DNA of 64,000 nucleotides from a virus: IMG/VR virus record IMGVR_UViG_3300005337_000001, positions 124,001 to 188,000 of that record; one strand, 5' to 3'. Shown piece by piece: positions 1 to 8,643 of this stretch (position 1 is its first letter; each line of letters starts with the position of its first letter). The notes under the pieces were generated by a model. It saw only the letters and a program-made list of their open reading frames with translations, ran no database searches and was not told where the DNA came from. The position numbers and the translations under genes were made by a program.

Positions 1-964
1 GGACCGCCGCGATGTTGATCACCGACATGCCGATGTCCTCCCATGCCTGGAAGGTGATCATGTTCGCGATCTTGTCGATGTAGAACTTCGTGTTGTTGAG
101 CACGTAGAACTTGCCGAAGAACTCCGGCTTCGTGAACACGTAGATGTTGCCGGGGCGCAGGATGTCCGTCTTGATCGTACGGATGTACGCACGGCCCAAG
201 ATGGTGTTGTACTTGTAGCCGTCGACCGTCGTCTCCGACTGCACCCTGTCGCCGAAGTCCTCGACCGTCCACTGCAGCAGGTCGTCCCAGTCGACCTCGG
301 TGCAGAGCAGGCGCTCCGACCGCAAGCGGTTGCCGTCGAGCATCTTGAACAGGTTCACGAAGTCGGGGCGCTGTACGGGCAGCACCTCGGCCGTGTTCGT
401 GCTCGCGTTGCGCGCCAGCTCGCCCTTGCGAACCGAGAACTCCACCGTGGTGCCGATGGTCGACGCAGACAGGGCCGTGGCGGTACCGCCGTTGGCTTCC
501 GTCTGCAGCGCTTGCACCGCCGCCTCGATGTGGATCGTGAACTCGCGGTCCTCGATCTCTTGGATGTCCTTCACCGAGTTCTCCTCGATGATCTTCGTGA
601 TGGGCATCTCGTACGCCATCAACTCCTGCTCCGTCTTCTGGAACATCTCGGAGCTGATGGTGAAGAACGCCACCTCCGCGCGCGAGCCGCGGATGAATCG
701 TGCGTCTGGGGTGCCACGAAAGGTGATCGCCATCGCGCGGCTCTGAGGCTCCACGTCGATGATCTTCACCAGGGTATCGTGGTTGACCGAGCGCTGGCAG
801 TCTGCACGCGTGACCTGCTCCGGCGGAACGACTTTCCGAGCGAAGCTCACCTCACGGAGGCGGTCACGAATGTAAGAACCGCTGTACTCGGCGATCTTTT
901 CCTTGCCCTCGGAGCTGTTCAGCTTCGATGCAAAGAGCTCGTTGATAACGCTCGCCGGAACCAT
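1..964 (-). CDS. Major capsid protein (C-terminus beyond left edge)
   Basis: Reading leftward from an ATG at 964, 321 codons stay open to the window edge, so the C-terminus is missing. GAAGGAG lies 9 bases upstream of the ATG. The protein looks like a HK97-fold major capsid protein of large phages: a charged N-terminal helix, a long central stretch (AEVAFFTISSEMFQKTEQE, then PITKIIEENSVKDIQEIED) and a late block (RPGNIYVFTKPEFF, then FYIDKIANMITFQAWEDIG) of the kind seen in the core of such proteins. It lies downstream of scaffold-like and protease-like genes, the usual order for a capsid module. An EKIAEYSG segment near residue 26 resembles the K-x-A motif of neighbouring proteins and might mark a maturation cut; that part is speculation. 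The family call rests on recognition of sequence pattern and context. Confidence 0.75.
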   Translation of the reverse strand, partial: MVPASVINELFASKLNSSEGKEKIAEYSGSYIRDRLREVSFARKVVPPEQVTRADCQRSVNHDTLVKIIDVEPQSRAMAITFRGTPDARFIRGSRAEVAFFTISSEMFQKTEQELMAYEMPITKIIEENSVKDIQEIEDREFTIHIEAAVQALQTEANGGTATALSASTIGTTVEFSVRKGELARNASTNTAEVLPVQRPDFVNLFKMLDGNRLRSERLLCTEVDWDDLLQWTVEDFGDRVQSETTVDGYKYNTILGRAYIRTIKTDILRPGNIYVFTKPEFFGKFYVLNNTKFYIDKIANMITFQAWEDIGMSVINIAAV

Positions 965-1002
965 GTTCGTTTCTCCTTCTTCCTGTAGGGGTGGGTCGAG
1001 CG

Positions 1003-1527
1003 TTAGCTACGGTACCCCGAGATGAACCTGAGCTTACCACCGTTGCTGGCGGGAAGCCGAGTGACGTAGCCCACGATCGGGGCGGTATCGGCAGAACCAC
1101 CGTGGCCGACGAGGCCCGTGTAGCTGCGCGGACCGATGGCGATGGTCGCAACCTTGAGAGGCTGCATGACCGAAGTGATGGCCGCACCCGAACCGATGGC
1201 GGCGGTCGCGTCGTAGATGCGGGTGTCGCACTCGAACTCACCACGGAATAGGCAGGTGGTCTTCTTGTCTGCCATGCCCATGCGGTCCGAGCGACCACGC
1301 TCGTTGAACAGCGGGAAGCTGCGCACGGTTGCGGGGTCGGCGGGAGTGCCAACGACGCTCGCCCGTACCCACTGGTACGAGGCGTTCAACGTCATCCACT
1401 CGCCATCGACGAGCGCTACGGCGTTGAGGGGGTCGGCCAGCGTTTTGTCAGCCAGAGGAAGGTCTTTCCTCCAGATGTTCAAGACGTCGGTGACAGGCTC
1501 GAGGTTTACTTTTTGAACGGTCGACAT
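1003..1527 (-). CDS. Probable capsid decoration / head protein
   Basis: A 174-residue protein with GAAAGGAG upstream of its ATG, immediately upstream of the major capsid gene in the same operon. It has no signal peptide or membrane segment. It starts with a hydrophilic arm, and the second half is rich in Gly, Ser, Thr and small beta-prone stretches (TAAIGSGAAITSV, IGPRSYTGLVGHGG), as expected of a compact beta protein that binds a capsid surface. Position next to the major capsid gene is the main argument for a decoration or head-stabilising role. I do not recognise a specific family. Confidence 0.5.
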   Translation of the reverse strand: MSTVQKVNLEPVTDVLNIWRKDLPLADKTLADPLNAVALVDGEWMTLNASYQWVRASVVGTPADPATVRSFPLFNERGRSDRMGMADKKTTCLFRGEFECDTRIYDATAAIGSGAAITSVMQPLKVATIAIGPRSYTGLVGHGGSADTAPIVGYVTRLPASNGGKLRFISGYRS

Positions 1528-1545
1528 GACTTCTTTCTACTCCTT

Positions 1546-1899
1546 TCAGCTCAGGAGAAACCGCTCGAGGTCACTTGACCCTGCGGCGCCCGAGAGCTCG
1601 TCGGACACGTGTGCACGTTTGCCCATGTCCGGGCCCACGAGCTCCACCGCTTTTTCCGTGACGTCGAGATTCAGAGAGCCTGCGGCGGCCTGCTTCTGAA
1701 GCTCGTCTGCAACCTCGTCGACCGTCCCGGACTTGATGCCCTTGTCGATCATCGAAGTTGCAATCTTTTCGACGCGCTGCCGCGACGCATTCTCGAGGAA
1801 CGCATCGCGGTAGAGGTCACGCTCACTTGCGAGCTTGCGGAGGGTCTCGGGGACTTCCGCGAGGACCTCGCGTTTCATTGCTGCACTCAGCTTGTCCAT
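1546..1899 (-). CDS. Small capsid-cluster protein with K-x-A motifs
   Basis: A 117-residue, mostly helical and charged protein starting 7 bases after a GGAGGA box. It is not a recognised family. It carries three copies of a short motif common in this gene cluster (LRKLASE, VEKIATS, LQKQAAAGS). The first two thirds could form amphipathic helices; the tail is Ser/Gly-rich. Position between a disordered scaffold-like protein and the decoration and capsid genes suggests a scaffold or internal head protein. Function is inferred from position only. Confidence 0.5.
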   Translation of the reverse strand: MDKLSAAMKREVLAEVPETLRKLASERDLYRDAFLENASRQRVEKIATSMIDKGIKSGTVDEVADELQKQAAAGSLNLDVTEKAVELVGPDMGKRAHVSDELSGAAGSSDLERFLLS

Positions 1900-1916
1900 C
1901 GTTTCTGTCCTCCGAC

Positions 1917-3332
1917 TTACGTGCCAGAGCCGGCGACACCGCCGACGGGGGGAGCTGTATAGGTGCCCATGCCACCCATCGACTCCTTTTTCTTGTCCTT
2001 GACGTCTTTGTCTTTCGCCGCCGCTTCAGCCATCTTTTCCAAGACGGCACGAGCAGCTGCGCTCCTGGTCGACGCCGAGATCTTCACCCCGGCTTGACCG
2101 GTGTGGACCAGGGTCTTCTGCAGCACGTTGTCGTGCGCAGCGGAGAGTGCGGGCTCGGAGAGCACCGCCTTGAGTTGCGGCTTCACCTGGGCCTTGGCGT
2201 CGCCCTTGGTGTAGTTGCGCGCGGCGTCGTTCGACGCGATGAGCCCGGTCGGGCCCTGGGGCTTGCCGCCCGCCGGCGCGCCGCCGTCTTCACCCGAAGC
2301 CGACGTGTCGGGCGGCACCGCAGCGCCGGCCGAAATCTTCGCGGGGTTGATGGCGTCCTCGGCGGTCTTCTCCACCGACGCACCCGCCTGCTTCACCGCG
2401 CCGAGCATGTAGTCGACCAAGCGAGGGTCGACAGCCGGCGTGGCTGCGGAAGCTTCCTTCGCGACAGCGACCGGCGCGATGACCTTCTCCGAGGCCTCCT
2501 TGCGCAGGAGCGCGATGGGCGCGGTGTACTGCGGTTGAGCCGCAGAGACCTTCTGCTTGCCGGCCACCGGCTTGTTGGTCTCGAGCGCCGTCGCCGGACC
2601 AGCAGGCTGATTGCCAGGATTCACCGTGCCGGTGCTCTTCGGCACTTGATGAGCCGGCGTCGCCGCACCCTGCTGACCAGGCGCGACGGTGTTCTTACCG
2701 CCAGGGCTCTCGAGCACCTTCAGCGGGTTCGGGCCGGTACCGGGGCCGATCTCGGCTGCGGTCTTCGCCGCCGCTGCCTCGACCTCTTCATCGATGAACG
2801 AGTTGCCGAGCACGTACTCGACAGCGGTCGCGAGCTTCTCGACGTAGTCGGTGGGGATGGAATCGACTTCGCTGTTGCGGCCGGCGGACGCCGTCTTTTC
2901 GACGGTTGCGGCCGGTGCGTCACCTTGCGAAGCAAGCTGACGAGCTGCTTCGAGCGTGACGGCGGTATGGTCGGCAGCACCAGCTGCAGCGGCCTTTACC
3001 ATTTCGTGAATCGTGAATCGGGGAGTGGCTGCGGGCATTGAAACCTCACTGTGCGCAATCTTCGGAGGGAGAAAACCTTGTTGGTCGGGAGTGGCGCTCT
3101 TCTGCGCCGACGAGCCCGCGTCGGAATTGATCGGCGACCCATTGTTGACGCGCGAGTAGTTGGTTCGCGGTGCCATCCCCTTCGGACCGGTCTGCCCTGG
3201 TGCGGGCTTGTTGCCGACGGCGAGGCCAGGAATGGGAGCAGACGAAGCCGTGTCCACCGACGAGTCGGGGAATGGCACCGATGTAGCTTCCGCTACCTTC
3301 GCTGCTGGCTGTCGTTGCTCCCATACCTTCAT
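1917..3332 (-). CDS. Ala/Pro-rich low-complexity virion or scaffold protein
   Basis: A 471-residue protein that is mostly Ala, Pro, Gly, Lys and Thr with little predicted globular structure. Several motifs of the cluster type occur (VEKTASAGR, LRKEASEK, VAKEASAA, VEKTAEDA, LEKMAEAA). The start at 3332 leaves a 22-base gap after the preceding gene but has only a weak ribosome site. A second in-frame ATG near 3040 follows GTGAGG and would remove a 97-residue disordered arm. It lies between the K/E-rich protein and the capsid genes, so a scaffold, or internal head material processed on maturation, is plausible. No enzymatic motif is visible. Confidence 0.55.
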   Translation of the reverse strand: MKVWEQRQPAAKVAEATSVPFPDSSVDTASSAPIPGLAVGNKPAPGQTGPKGMAPRTNYSRVNNGSPINSDAGSSAQKSATPDQQGFLPPKIAHSEVSMPAATPRFTIHEMVKAAAAGAADHTAVTLEAARQLASQGDAPAATVEKTASAGRNSEVDSIPTDYVEKLATAVEYVLGNSFIDEEVEAAAAKTAAEIGPGTGPNPLKVLESPGGKNTVAPGQQGAATPAHQVPKSTGTVNPGNQPAGPATALETNKPVAGKQKVSAAQPQYTAPIALLRKEASEKVIAPVAVAKEASAATPAVDPRLVDYMLGAVKQAGASVEKTAEDAINPAKISAGAAVPPDTSASGEDGGAPAGGKPQGPTGLIASNDAARNYTKGDAKAQVKPQLKAVLSEPALSAAHDNVLQKTLVHTGQAGVKISASTRSAAARAVLEKMAEAAAKDKDVKDKKKESMGGMGTYTAPPVGGVAGSGT

Positions 3333-3354
3333 CTCACAGGTTGCTGATCTGAGT

Positions 3355-4203
3355 TTACGCCGAGGGCCAGGTCACCTGGAAGCCAGCGGCTTCGCAGATC
3401 TCCAACGCGCGCACGTGCAGACCAGTCTGCAGGTCCGGCGCCGACGCGATCTTCGTGCTCTCGCTGAGGCCGAGCACGTAGGCAGCGTTCACCTTGTTGT
3501 AGGCGATGTCCGGGCTCACGCCCGCTTCTTTGAGCAGCTCGATGGCGTGCCACGCCGCCTGCTCATCGAAGTTCGGCGTCGTGGTTCCCGACGCGGCTGC
3601 TGAAGCGGTCTTCGCCGTCTGGAACGCGGTAACGAGAGCGGAGATCTTGGCGGAGGCAGAAGCTTCCTTCTCCTCGCCTTCCTTCTTCTCCTTACCCTCT
3701 TTGCCGTCCTTGCCTTCGCCATCCTTCTTACCGAACGGAGGAGCCATGTCGCCCTTCTCGGCGATCTTGTTGAGCTCGGCAACGAACGAGTGCGCCATGA
3801 TGCGACCCATCGCGTCGGCTTCGGCGACCTTCTCGGCAGCGGCCCTCTTCTGGAGGAACTCGGACTCGGCAGCAGCCAGCTTCGCAGCGGCAGCTTCCTT
3901 CTCCTTTTCCTTCTCTTCTTTCTCCTTGCCCTCTTTGCCTTCAGGCTTCTTGCCTTCGCCTTCGCCGTCCTTCTTGCCGAAGTTCGGTGGGAACTCGGCC
4001 GCCTTCATCTCCATGGCGACCTTCCACAACTCTTCGACCTGCACGTCGTTCAGCGACTTGATGTCGATGCCCTGTTCTTGGCAGAGGCCGTTGAAGTACT
4101 CGACCTGGGCTTGCTTCTCCAGATCCTCCGGCGTCGCACTCGCGACCTTGGTCGTACCGAACACTTCACCAAGCGTGCTGCTCATGTCGTTGGCTCCACT
4201 CAT
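3355..4203 (-). CDS. Lys/Glu-rich scaffold-like protein with internal repeat
   Basis: A 282-residue protein with AGGAGA upstream of its ATG. The centre is extreme low complexity (runs of K, E, G and A) and has two copies of a unit starting FGKKDGEG followed by a KE-rich segment. Between and after the repeats lie helical segments with K-x-A motifs (LEKQAQVE, LQKRAAAE, LNKIAEKG, STKIASAP). Highly charged coiled or disordered proteins placed between protease and major capsid genes are typically scaffolds or protease targets. That is the best guess here, from composition and gene order, not from a family match. Confidence 0.55.
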   Translation of the reverse strand: MSGANDMSSTLGEVFGTTKVASATPEDLEKQAQVEYFNGLCQEQGIDIKSLNDVQVEELWKVAMEMKAAEFPPNFGKKDGEGEGKKPEGKEGKEKEEKEKEKEAAAAKLAAAESEFLQKRAAAEKVAEADAMGRIMAHSFVAELNKIAEKGDMAPPFGKKDGEGKDGKEGKEKKEGEEKEASASAKISALVTAFQTAKTASAAASGTTTPNFDEQAAWHAIELLKEAGVSPDIAYNKVNAAYVLGLSESTKIASAPDLQTGLHVRALEICEAAGFQVTWPSA

Positions 4204-4225
4204 GATCTGTCTCCTGTTGGATGGT

Positions 4226-5950
4226 TCATCGCGTGGTCACCAAGGGGAGTGCCCTCTGCACGCCGGCGTGCGCCTGATCGCCCGATAGCTTTACCACCCC
4301 TTGCGATGAATACCCAGCAGGCAATTCGTTCATGAACGCGCCCGACAGGTACTTGAACGACAAGGGAGTGAAGAGCTCCTCTGCCGACACGCTCGCAAAC
4401 TTGCGCAGCATGACGTCGTCGGCTGATGTAGCCGCTTCAATCATGTCCTGTGCGTTGGCGACGAGTTGCATGAGGTTCGCTCGGTAGCTGTTGTAGGCAG
4501 ACCCAATCTTACGGAGAAGATCCGAGGGATGGGAAGAAGCCCTCTTCTCAGATTTGGGTGGAACGCCTGCAATCACCAACACCCGGCGCTCGATGACCGG
4601 GCCAAACGCCGAGCGCTCGCCCATGAACGGGGCGAGCAGCTGGGCCAGCACAGGGCTGAAATCCTGCTCCTTCAGCGATTCGTCGCCTGTCTCATCCATC
4701 TTCGGGAAGCCTTGACCCATCGCCTCGAGCTGGTCGGCCAGGTCGCCCTTCCCCATGCTCACCAAAGTGATGCGCTGAAACTCACGCGGGCGAAGAACCA
4801 TCCCCAAGCCAGCGGTAGTCGACAGTGCTTTGCCAAGGCCGGATTGACCCAGTATCTCCTGCAGTTCTTTAGGCAAGTCGGCTTCGCGATCGGTTAGCAG
4901 CGGCACTGCTTTACCTGCCAGTTGGTTCGGCACGACCTTCTTGGTCATCTCCGCTTGCTTGGCGCGCCCGCGCGCGCGCACCTCGTCCTCCTGCAGATAG
5001 CGCGCTGTGACCTGGTCCTTACCCGCTGTCTTCTCGAGCACGTCCTCGCCACTCGCCATCTTCTCGGCCACTTCAGCTGAACCCATGAAGCCGTACGTGC
5101 GCTTGCCATCGTCGGCGATCTTCAGCATCGCCTTGGCAATCTTGTCGGCGCCGATGAAGACGTAGCTGATGTCGAAGAAGCGAGGGAAGTCGTTGTCGAC
5201 CCAGACCTTGCGCCCGTCGGGCAAGATTCGATTCATCTGCGTGCGGCCGTACTCCGAGTACTCCTTGCGCGTCACCTGCACACCGCGGATGGGGTGCTTC
5301 TTATGCACCTCCAAGATCGCTGCGCCGGGACTCGTGTGCTTCTTCGGGTCGTACGTGTCCCACGCCTCTTGGTAACGCTTGCGGTCGAGCGTGATCGAAC
5401 ACGTGTCGAAGGGCACCTTCGTACCCATGCTGACGTCTGGGTAACCGCCCATCTTCAACTTGTCCCAGATGCTCTCACCGCCGTTGGCTAGGCAGGTGTC
5501 ACGATCGAGACGCGTCACGAGCTCGACCCGCTTCATGTGCGGGTTCCAGGCTGCGAGCTCGACGACGCCGAGTTTCTTGTTGGGGTCCTTGTTGCGATGA
5601 TGCGGAAAAACGCAGGCGCTGTAGAACGTGGGGAAGCCGTAGGCCCAGCCCTTGGCCTTCACCATGTCGTAAACGGGCACGCCCTTCCAGTCGTCGGGCG
5701 CATGCACCAACGAGGCTTCAGAGAAGCGGTCGCCGTTGATGTTCGATCCGTAGTACTCGCCGGCGCCCATGGCGTTGACGAGCACGTACTGCGAGTCGCT
5801 GCGCGGCTCGAGCTGCGCGATGTACGACGACACCTCCGGCAGCAGGCTGGCTGACGCTACCTTCTCGAAGTAAGAGTCAGCTGGCCCGAAGAGCGGGACT
5901 GCGGCCGGGCCGAACTCTTCGCTCCCCTGGAAGAGGCTGACCTTGATCAT
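4226..5950 (-). CDS. Putative prohead maturation protease
   Basis: A 574-residue protein. The N-terminal 200 residues carry a pattern I associate with phage capsid-maturation serine proteases: a SNINGDRF segment, a His-rich stretch (CVFPHHRNKDPNKKLG) followed by VVELAAWN, then a Ser in PDVSMGTKVPFD, a candidate His/Ser pair. The C-terminal half is helical, with several K-x-A-S motifs (FEKVASAS, AEKMASGE, LEKTAGKD, LRKFASVS), so it may be a fused scaffold region or self-cleaved. It overlaps the upstream gene by 4 bases and lies upstream of scaffold-like and capsid genes, the standard place for this enzyme. It is longer than simple proheadases. The catalytic assignment is tentative; a plain structural role is the alternative. 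Confidence 0.5.
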   Translation of the reverse strand: MIKVSLFQGSEEFGPAAVPLFGPADSYFEKVASASLLPEVSSYIAQLEPRSDSQYVLVNAMGAGEYYGSNINGDRFSEASLVHAPDDWKGVPVYDMVKAKGWAYGFPTFYSACVFPHHRNKDPNKKLGVVELAAWNPHMKRVELVTRLDRDTCLANGGESIWDKLKMGGYPDVSMGTKVPFDTCSITLDRKRYQEAWDTYDPKKHTSPGAAILEVHKKHPIRGVQVTRKEYSEYGRTQMNRILPDGRKVWVDNDFPRFFDISYVFIGADKIAKAMLKIADDGKRTYGFMGSAEVAEKMASGEDVLEKTAGKDQVTARYLQEDEVRARGRAKQAEMTKKVVPNQLAGKAVPLLTDREADLPKELQEILGQSGLGKALSTTAGLGMVLRPREFQRITLVSMGKGDLADQLEAMGQGFPKMDETGDESLKEQDFSPVLAQLLAPFMGERSAFGPVIERRVLVIAGVPPKSEKRASSHPSDLLRKIGSAYNSYRANLMQLVANAQDMIEAATSADDVMLRKFASVSAEELFTPLSFKYLSGAFMNELPAGYSSQGVVKLSGDQAHAGVQRALPLVTTR

Positions 5951-6555
5951 CCGTAGTAATTTTGCGCCTCTTCCACACGGTCCGGCGACGTCTCACCTTG
6001 CTCATTCATGCGCGAGATGGTCTTCGTCTGGCGCAGGAGCTGCGGCTTCTTGCCCTCGCCGCCCCCGCCGAAGCCCTTCATGAAGCCACCGAGCGCGGCC
6101 TCGGTCAGAGGGCCCTGCTTAGGAGGCTGCCGATTACGCTGCGCGCCGATCGAAACGTTGCCGCGCTCTTCGATGGCGCCATTCATGGCCTGTCGCATGA
6201 GCGTGCCAGCAACCACCGGTTCCTTCGTAAACTCCGGCGAGAAGCGGCGCAGCGAAGTGAACATGCGATTGAAGCCAGCCGGGTCGCTCTGCAGATGCTC
6301 GTGCAAGTCGGGGTTGGCTTCCAGCATGCTCTGGAAATCACGCGTCTTGGTAGCCGCGTCGTAGAGCTTACCGGCGGCGCCGACGAGACCGGCGAATGCT
6401 GCAGCGCCGACGCCGGCCATCGCTGCGTTGCCGGCTTGTTCCCCCATCCGACTGAGCGCGGGCCCGGCCTTGCCGGCCATGCCCTTCAGGTTCGGCATCC
6501 CGAAGGCGCGCTTCTCGGACAGAAACTCATCGACAGGGTTCTTGGCCATGATCAC
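5947..6555 (-). CDS. Virion-associated protein with Gly/Ala helix
   Basis: A 202-residue protein in an ATGA overlap with genes on both sides, so translated as part of the capsid operon. Residues 35-65 form a Gly/Ala-rich, weakly hydrophobic stretch that could insert in a membrane or pack as a glycine zipper. The rest is charged and helical, and a Gly-rich segment precedes the C-terminus. MAKNPVDEF, two codons in, is an alternative start. I do not recognise the family. Gene position suggests a minor head or internal virion protein. Confidence 0.5.
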   Translation of the reverse strand: MIMAKNPVDEFLSEKRAFGMPNLKGMAGKAGPALSRMGEQAGNAAMAGVGAAAFAGLVGAAGKLYDAATKTRDFQSMLEANPDLHEHLQSDPAGFNRMFTSLRRFSPEFTKEPVVAGTLMRQAMNGAIEERGNVSIGAQRNRQPPKQGPLTEAALGGFMKGFGGGGEGKKPQLLRQTKTISRMNEQGETSPDRVEEAQNYYG

Positions 6556-7877
6556 TGTCCCGTCATCGTACGATAGCGGCGGTTGTTGTACTCGGCAGTG
6601 CCCGGCACCACCGCCTTGGCAGCGCCAAGACCAGCTTGGACGATGGGCCTGTCGGTGACTGACTGCAGCGCCGCATTGCCGGCAAGCGCGCCACCGACGA
6701 GCGCCGTACCCTTCAGGCCCTTGGAAATCGTAGGGGCCAGACGCTTGGCGTCTTTGGCGCCCACGAGAAAATGGGCAATAGCAGGCGAAGCCGCGTCGAT
6801 GCCACCGCTCGCGGCGTCGATGCCCTTCTTGGCAGCACCGAGGAGCCCGCCCGAAGAAGCCTGCTTGAGCAAGTTTTCCGACTGCTCCACGCCTTCGATG
6901 AGCTCCTGATGAAGCACCCGCATGTTGGCCAACTTGTTCAGGGCGTCGATGAACTCCCCGTACGAAGTGACCAACGGGTGCTCCGCGTTCACGTCGCCGG
7001 CCGAAGCCTGCTTCGTGAGTGACTCACCGAGCGCATCGAGGCTCGGGAACACACCTTCGCGCTGCAGGCGCGGCGTCATCAGGCGGAAGGCGATCTTCAC
7101 GTACAACGGGTCTTCCGACACCACCGCCCAAGACTTGACCACGTCGGCCAGGCTCACACCCTCGAGCGCCGCCTGTTTCACGTGGCCATACAGCTGGGTG
7201 CCAGCCTCGGCGTAGTCGACCTCGAGCTTGTCGATTTCGTACGCAACTTCGTCGACGCCGGCGGCGAGCTTGCTGCGCACTTCGACCAGCGGCTGCAGCG
7301 GTTCGGCGAACGCGATGTGCGATGGCTCACCGTGGTTGAAGAGCGCCCAGAGCTCGTCTTCGTACGGGGACGCGTGCTTGGGCAGCGACGGCAGCTTCTG
7401 CGGCTTGGGCAGACCTTCGACCGCCTCGAGCCCCTCAGCCTCCGTGGCCGACGCGGTCTTCTCGGTACCGCCATAGGAGCCAACTGCCTGCGCGTGCTTG
7501 TGCACTTCCTTGGGGTCGCGGGTGTAGTCGAGCGTGCCTCGGTCGTACACTGAACCACCACCGCCGTCGTTCAGGTCTTGAAGTACCTGCGACGGGTCAG
7601 CCGGGCCTTTGTCGAAATGAACCACCCGGTGATTGGCTTCCTTGCGGAACTCACGCAGGTAAGCGTCGCCGTTCGTGAACTCGACCACTCGCTTTACCTG
7701 CTCGGGGGAGAGCCGCTCGCCGCGGACTACATCCACGATGGCGTCATGAAGCGACGCTACTTTGCCCTCGCACCAGTTGGCTGCCGCTTGTTTTCCGAGC
7801 ACTTCGAGATGCTCCCCAGAAACCGGGCGCGCATCGCGCTGTTGAAGAACCGTCTGGATGGGGGAGTCGCCGCTCAT
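6552..7877 (-). CDS. Virion protein rich in K-x-A-S motifs, hydrophobic C-terminus
   Basis: A 441-residue protein. The first 320 residues are helical and contain many copies of the cluster motif (LGKQAAAN, TEKTASAT, LPKHASPY, HVKQAALE, LTKQASAG, LLKQASSG). The last 110 residues become Gly/Ala-rich and hydrophobic (LKGTALVGGALAGNAALQ), like membrane-active internal virion proteins. A TAGAAT box on the minus strand about 30 bases upstream may be a promoter, making this the head of the capsid operon. The start overlaps the divergent HTH gene by 2 bases. Function unknown; probably an internal head or ejection-type protein. Confidence 0.55.
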   Translation of the reverse strand: MSGDSPIQTVLQQRDARPVSGEHLEVLGKQAAANWCEGKVASLHDAIVDVVRGERLSPEQVKRVVEFTNGDAYLREFRKEANHRVVHFDKGPADPSQVLQDLNDGGGGSVYDRGTLDYTRDPKEVHKHAQAVGSYGGTEKTASATEAEGLEAVEGLPKPQKLPSLPKHASPYEDELWALFNHGEPSHIAFAEPLQPLVEVRSKLAAGVDEVAYEIDKLEVDYAEAGTQLYGHVKQAALEGVSLADVVKSWAVVSEDPLYVKIAFRLMTPRLQREGVFPSLDALGESLTKQASAGDVNAEHPLVTSYGEFIDALNKLANMRVLHQELIEGVEQSENLLKQASSGGLLGAAKKGIDAASGGIDAASPAIAHFLVGAKDAKRLAPTISKGLKGTALVGGALAGNAALQSVTDRPIVQAGLGAAKAVVPGTAEYNNRRYRTMTGQ

Positions 7878-8643
7878 GACAGAGCCCTTTCTTCAGTACA
7901 TTCTAAGAAGTAGCATGACGTTTCACTCCATGGGAAGGAACGAGGACCTGCTGACCTTCGCTGCCGTCGCCGAGCGGCTGGACGTAACACGTCGCCATCT
8001 AGGCCACATGATACGACAAGGCTTCATTCGCCCGGTGAAAGCGGCCCGCCACCTGCGCGAGCTACGCTTCAGGCCAGAGGACGTGAACGCGGTGCTGTCG
8101 CTGCGCCAGCACGGTACCGATCTCCCCAAGTTGGCCGTCATGGCCGCCCAGGCGCGCAGCCTCAGCCTGAGCAACGCGGCCAAGTTGGACAAGTTGTGCT
8201 CGTTCCTAGGGCTAGAAAATAACCGCCTGCGCATCGACGAGGACTCCGTCTTCATGCTGCACATGAAGACGCACGACACGATTGAGCTCCCGCTGTCCGA
8301 CCTGCGAGCGGGCGCCGTCATGGAGTGGGCATCAACCTTTAACGCCTTCGACGAGGGCTACCTGCAGATCATCGAAGAGTTCACGAACGACCCGCAGCCC
8401 TGGGTCGCGTACCTCGCCTTGGCCAACAAGATGATGGAGCAGCAGAACACGCGGTCCGAAACGAACCTGCGCTTTGCCTACGCCTGCCTCGACAGCTCAC
8501 GTCGACACCTGCGCCACGTCAGCTACTTCTACGTCATGAACAAGTCCGGTGAGCGGCTCGCCAACGACCTGTTCATCCGCGAAGCGGTCGACGATGAGAT
8601 CATCGCACAGCTTCACCCTACGCTAGACGAAACGACGCACTAG
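7876..8643 (+). CDS. Helix-turn-helix protein, candidate small terminase or regulator
   Basis: A 255-residue plus-strand protein lying between two minus-strand genes. Residues about 25-75 look like a MerR/excisionase-type winged helix: LLTFAAVAERLDVTRRHLGHM, then GFIRPVKAARHLRELRF, then a helix. The rest is helical and acidic with no enzyme motif. The chosen ATG has GGGGGAG nine bases upstream; ATGs at 7915 and 7930 are alternatives. Its TAG stop and the TAG stop of the large terminase gene share one CTAG. A DNA-binding protein touching the terminase gene could be the small terminase subunit, or a regulator; strand and the HTH do not decide between these. Confidence 0.6.
   Translation: MTEPFLQYILRSSMTFHSMGRNEDLLTFAAVAERLDVTRRHLGHMIRQGFIRPVKAARHLRELRFRPEDVNAVLSLRQHGTDLPKLAVMAAQARSLSLSNAAKLDKLCSFLGLENNRLRIDEDSVFMLHMKTHDTIELPLSDLRAGAVMEWASTFNAFDEGYLQIIEEFTNDPQPWVAYLALANKMMEQQNTRSETNLRFAYACLDSSRRHLRHVSYFYVMNKSGERLANDLFIREAVDDEIIAQLHPTLDETTH

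Noticed and set aside
1758-3041. A long plus-strand open frame (427 codons) opposite the scaffold-like gene
   Set aside because: Arg/His/Leu-rich composition of a GC-rich shadow, no ribosome site, and the minus-strand gene has K-x-A motifs and operon context.
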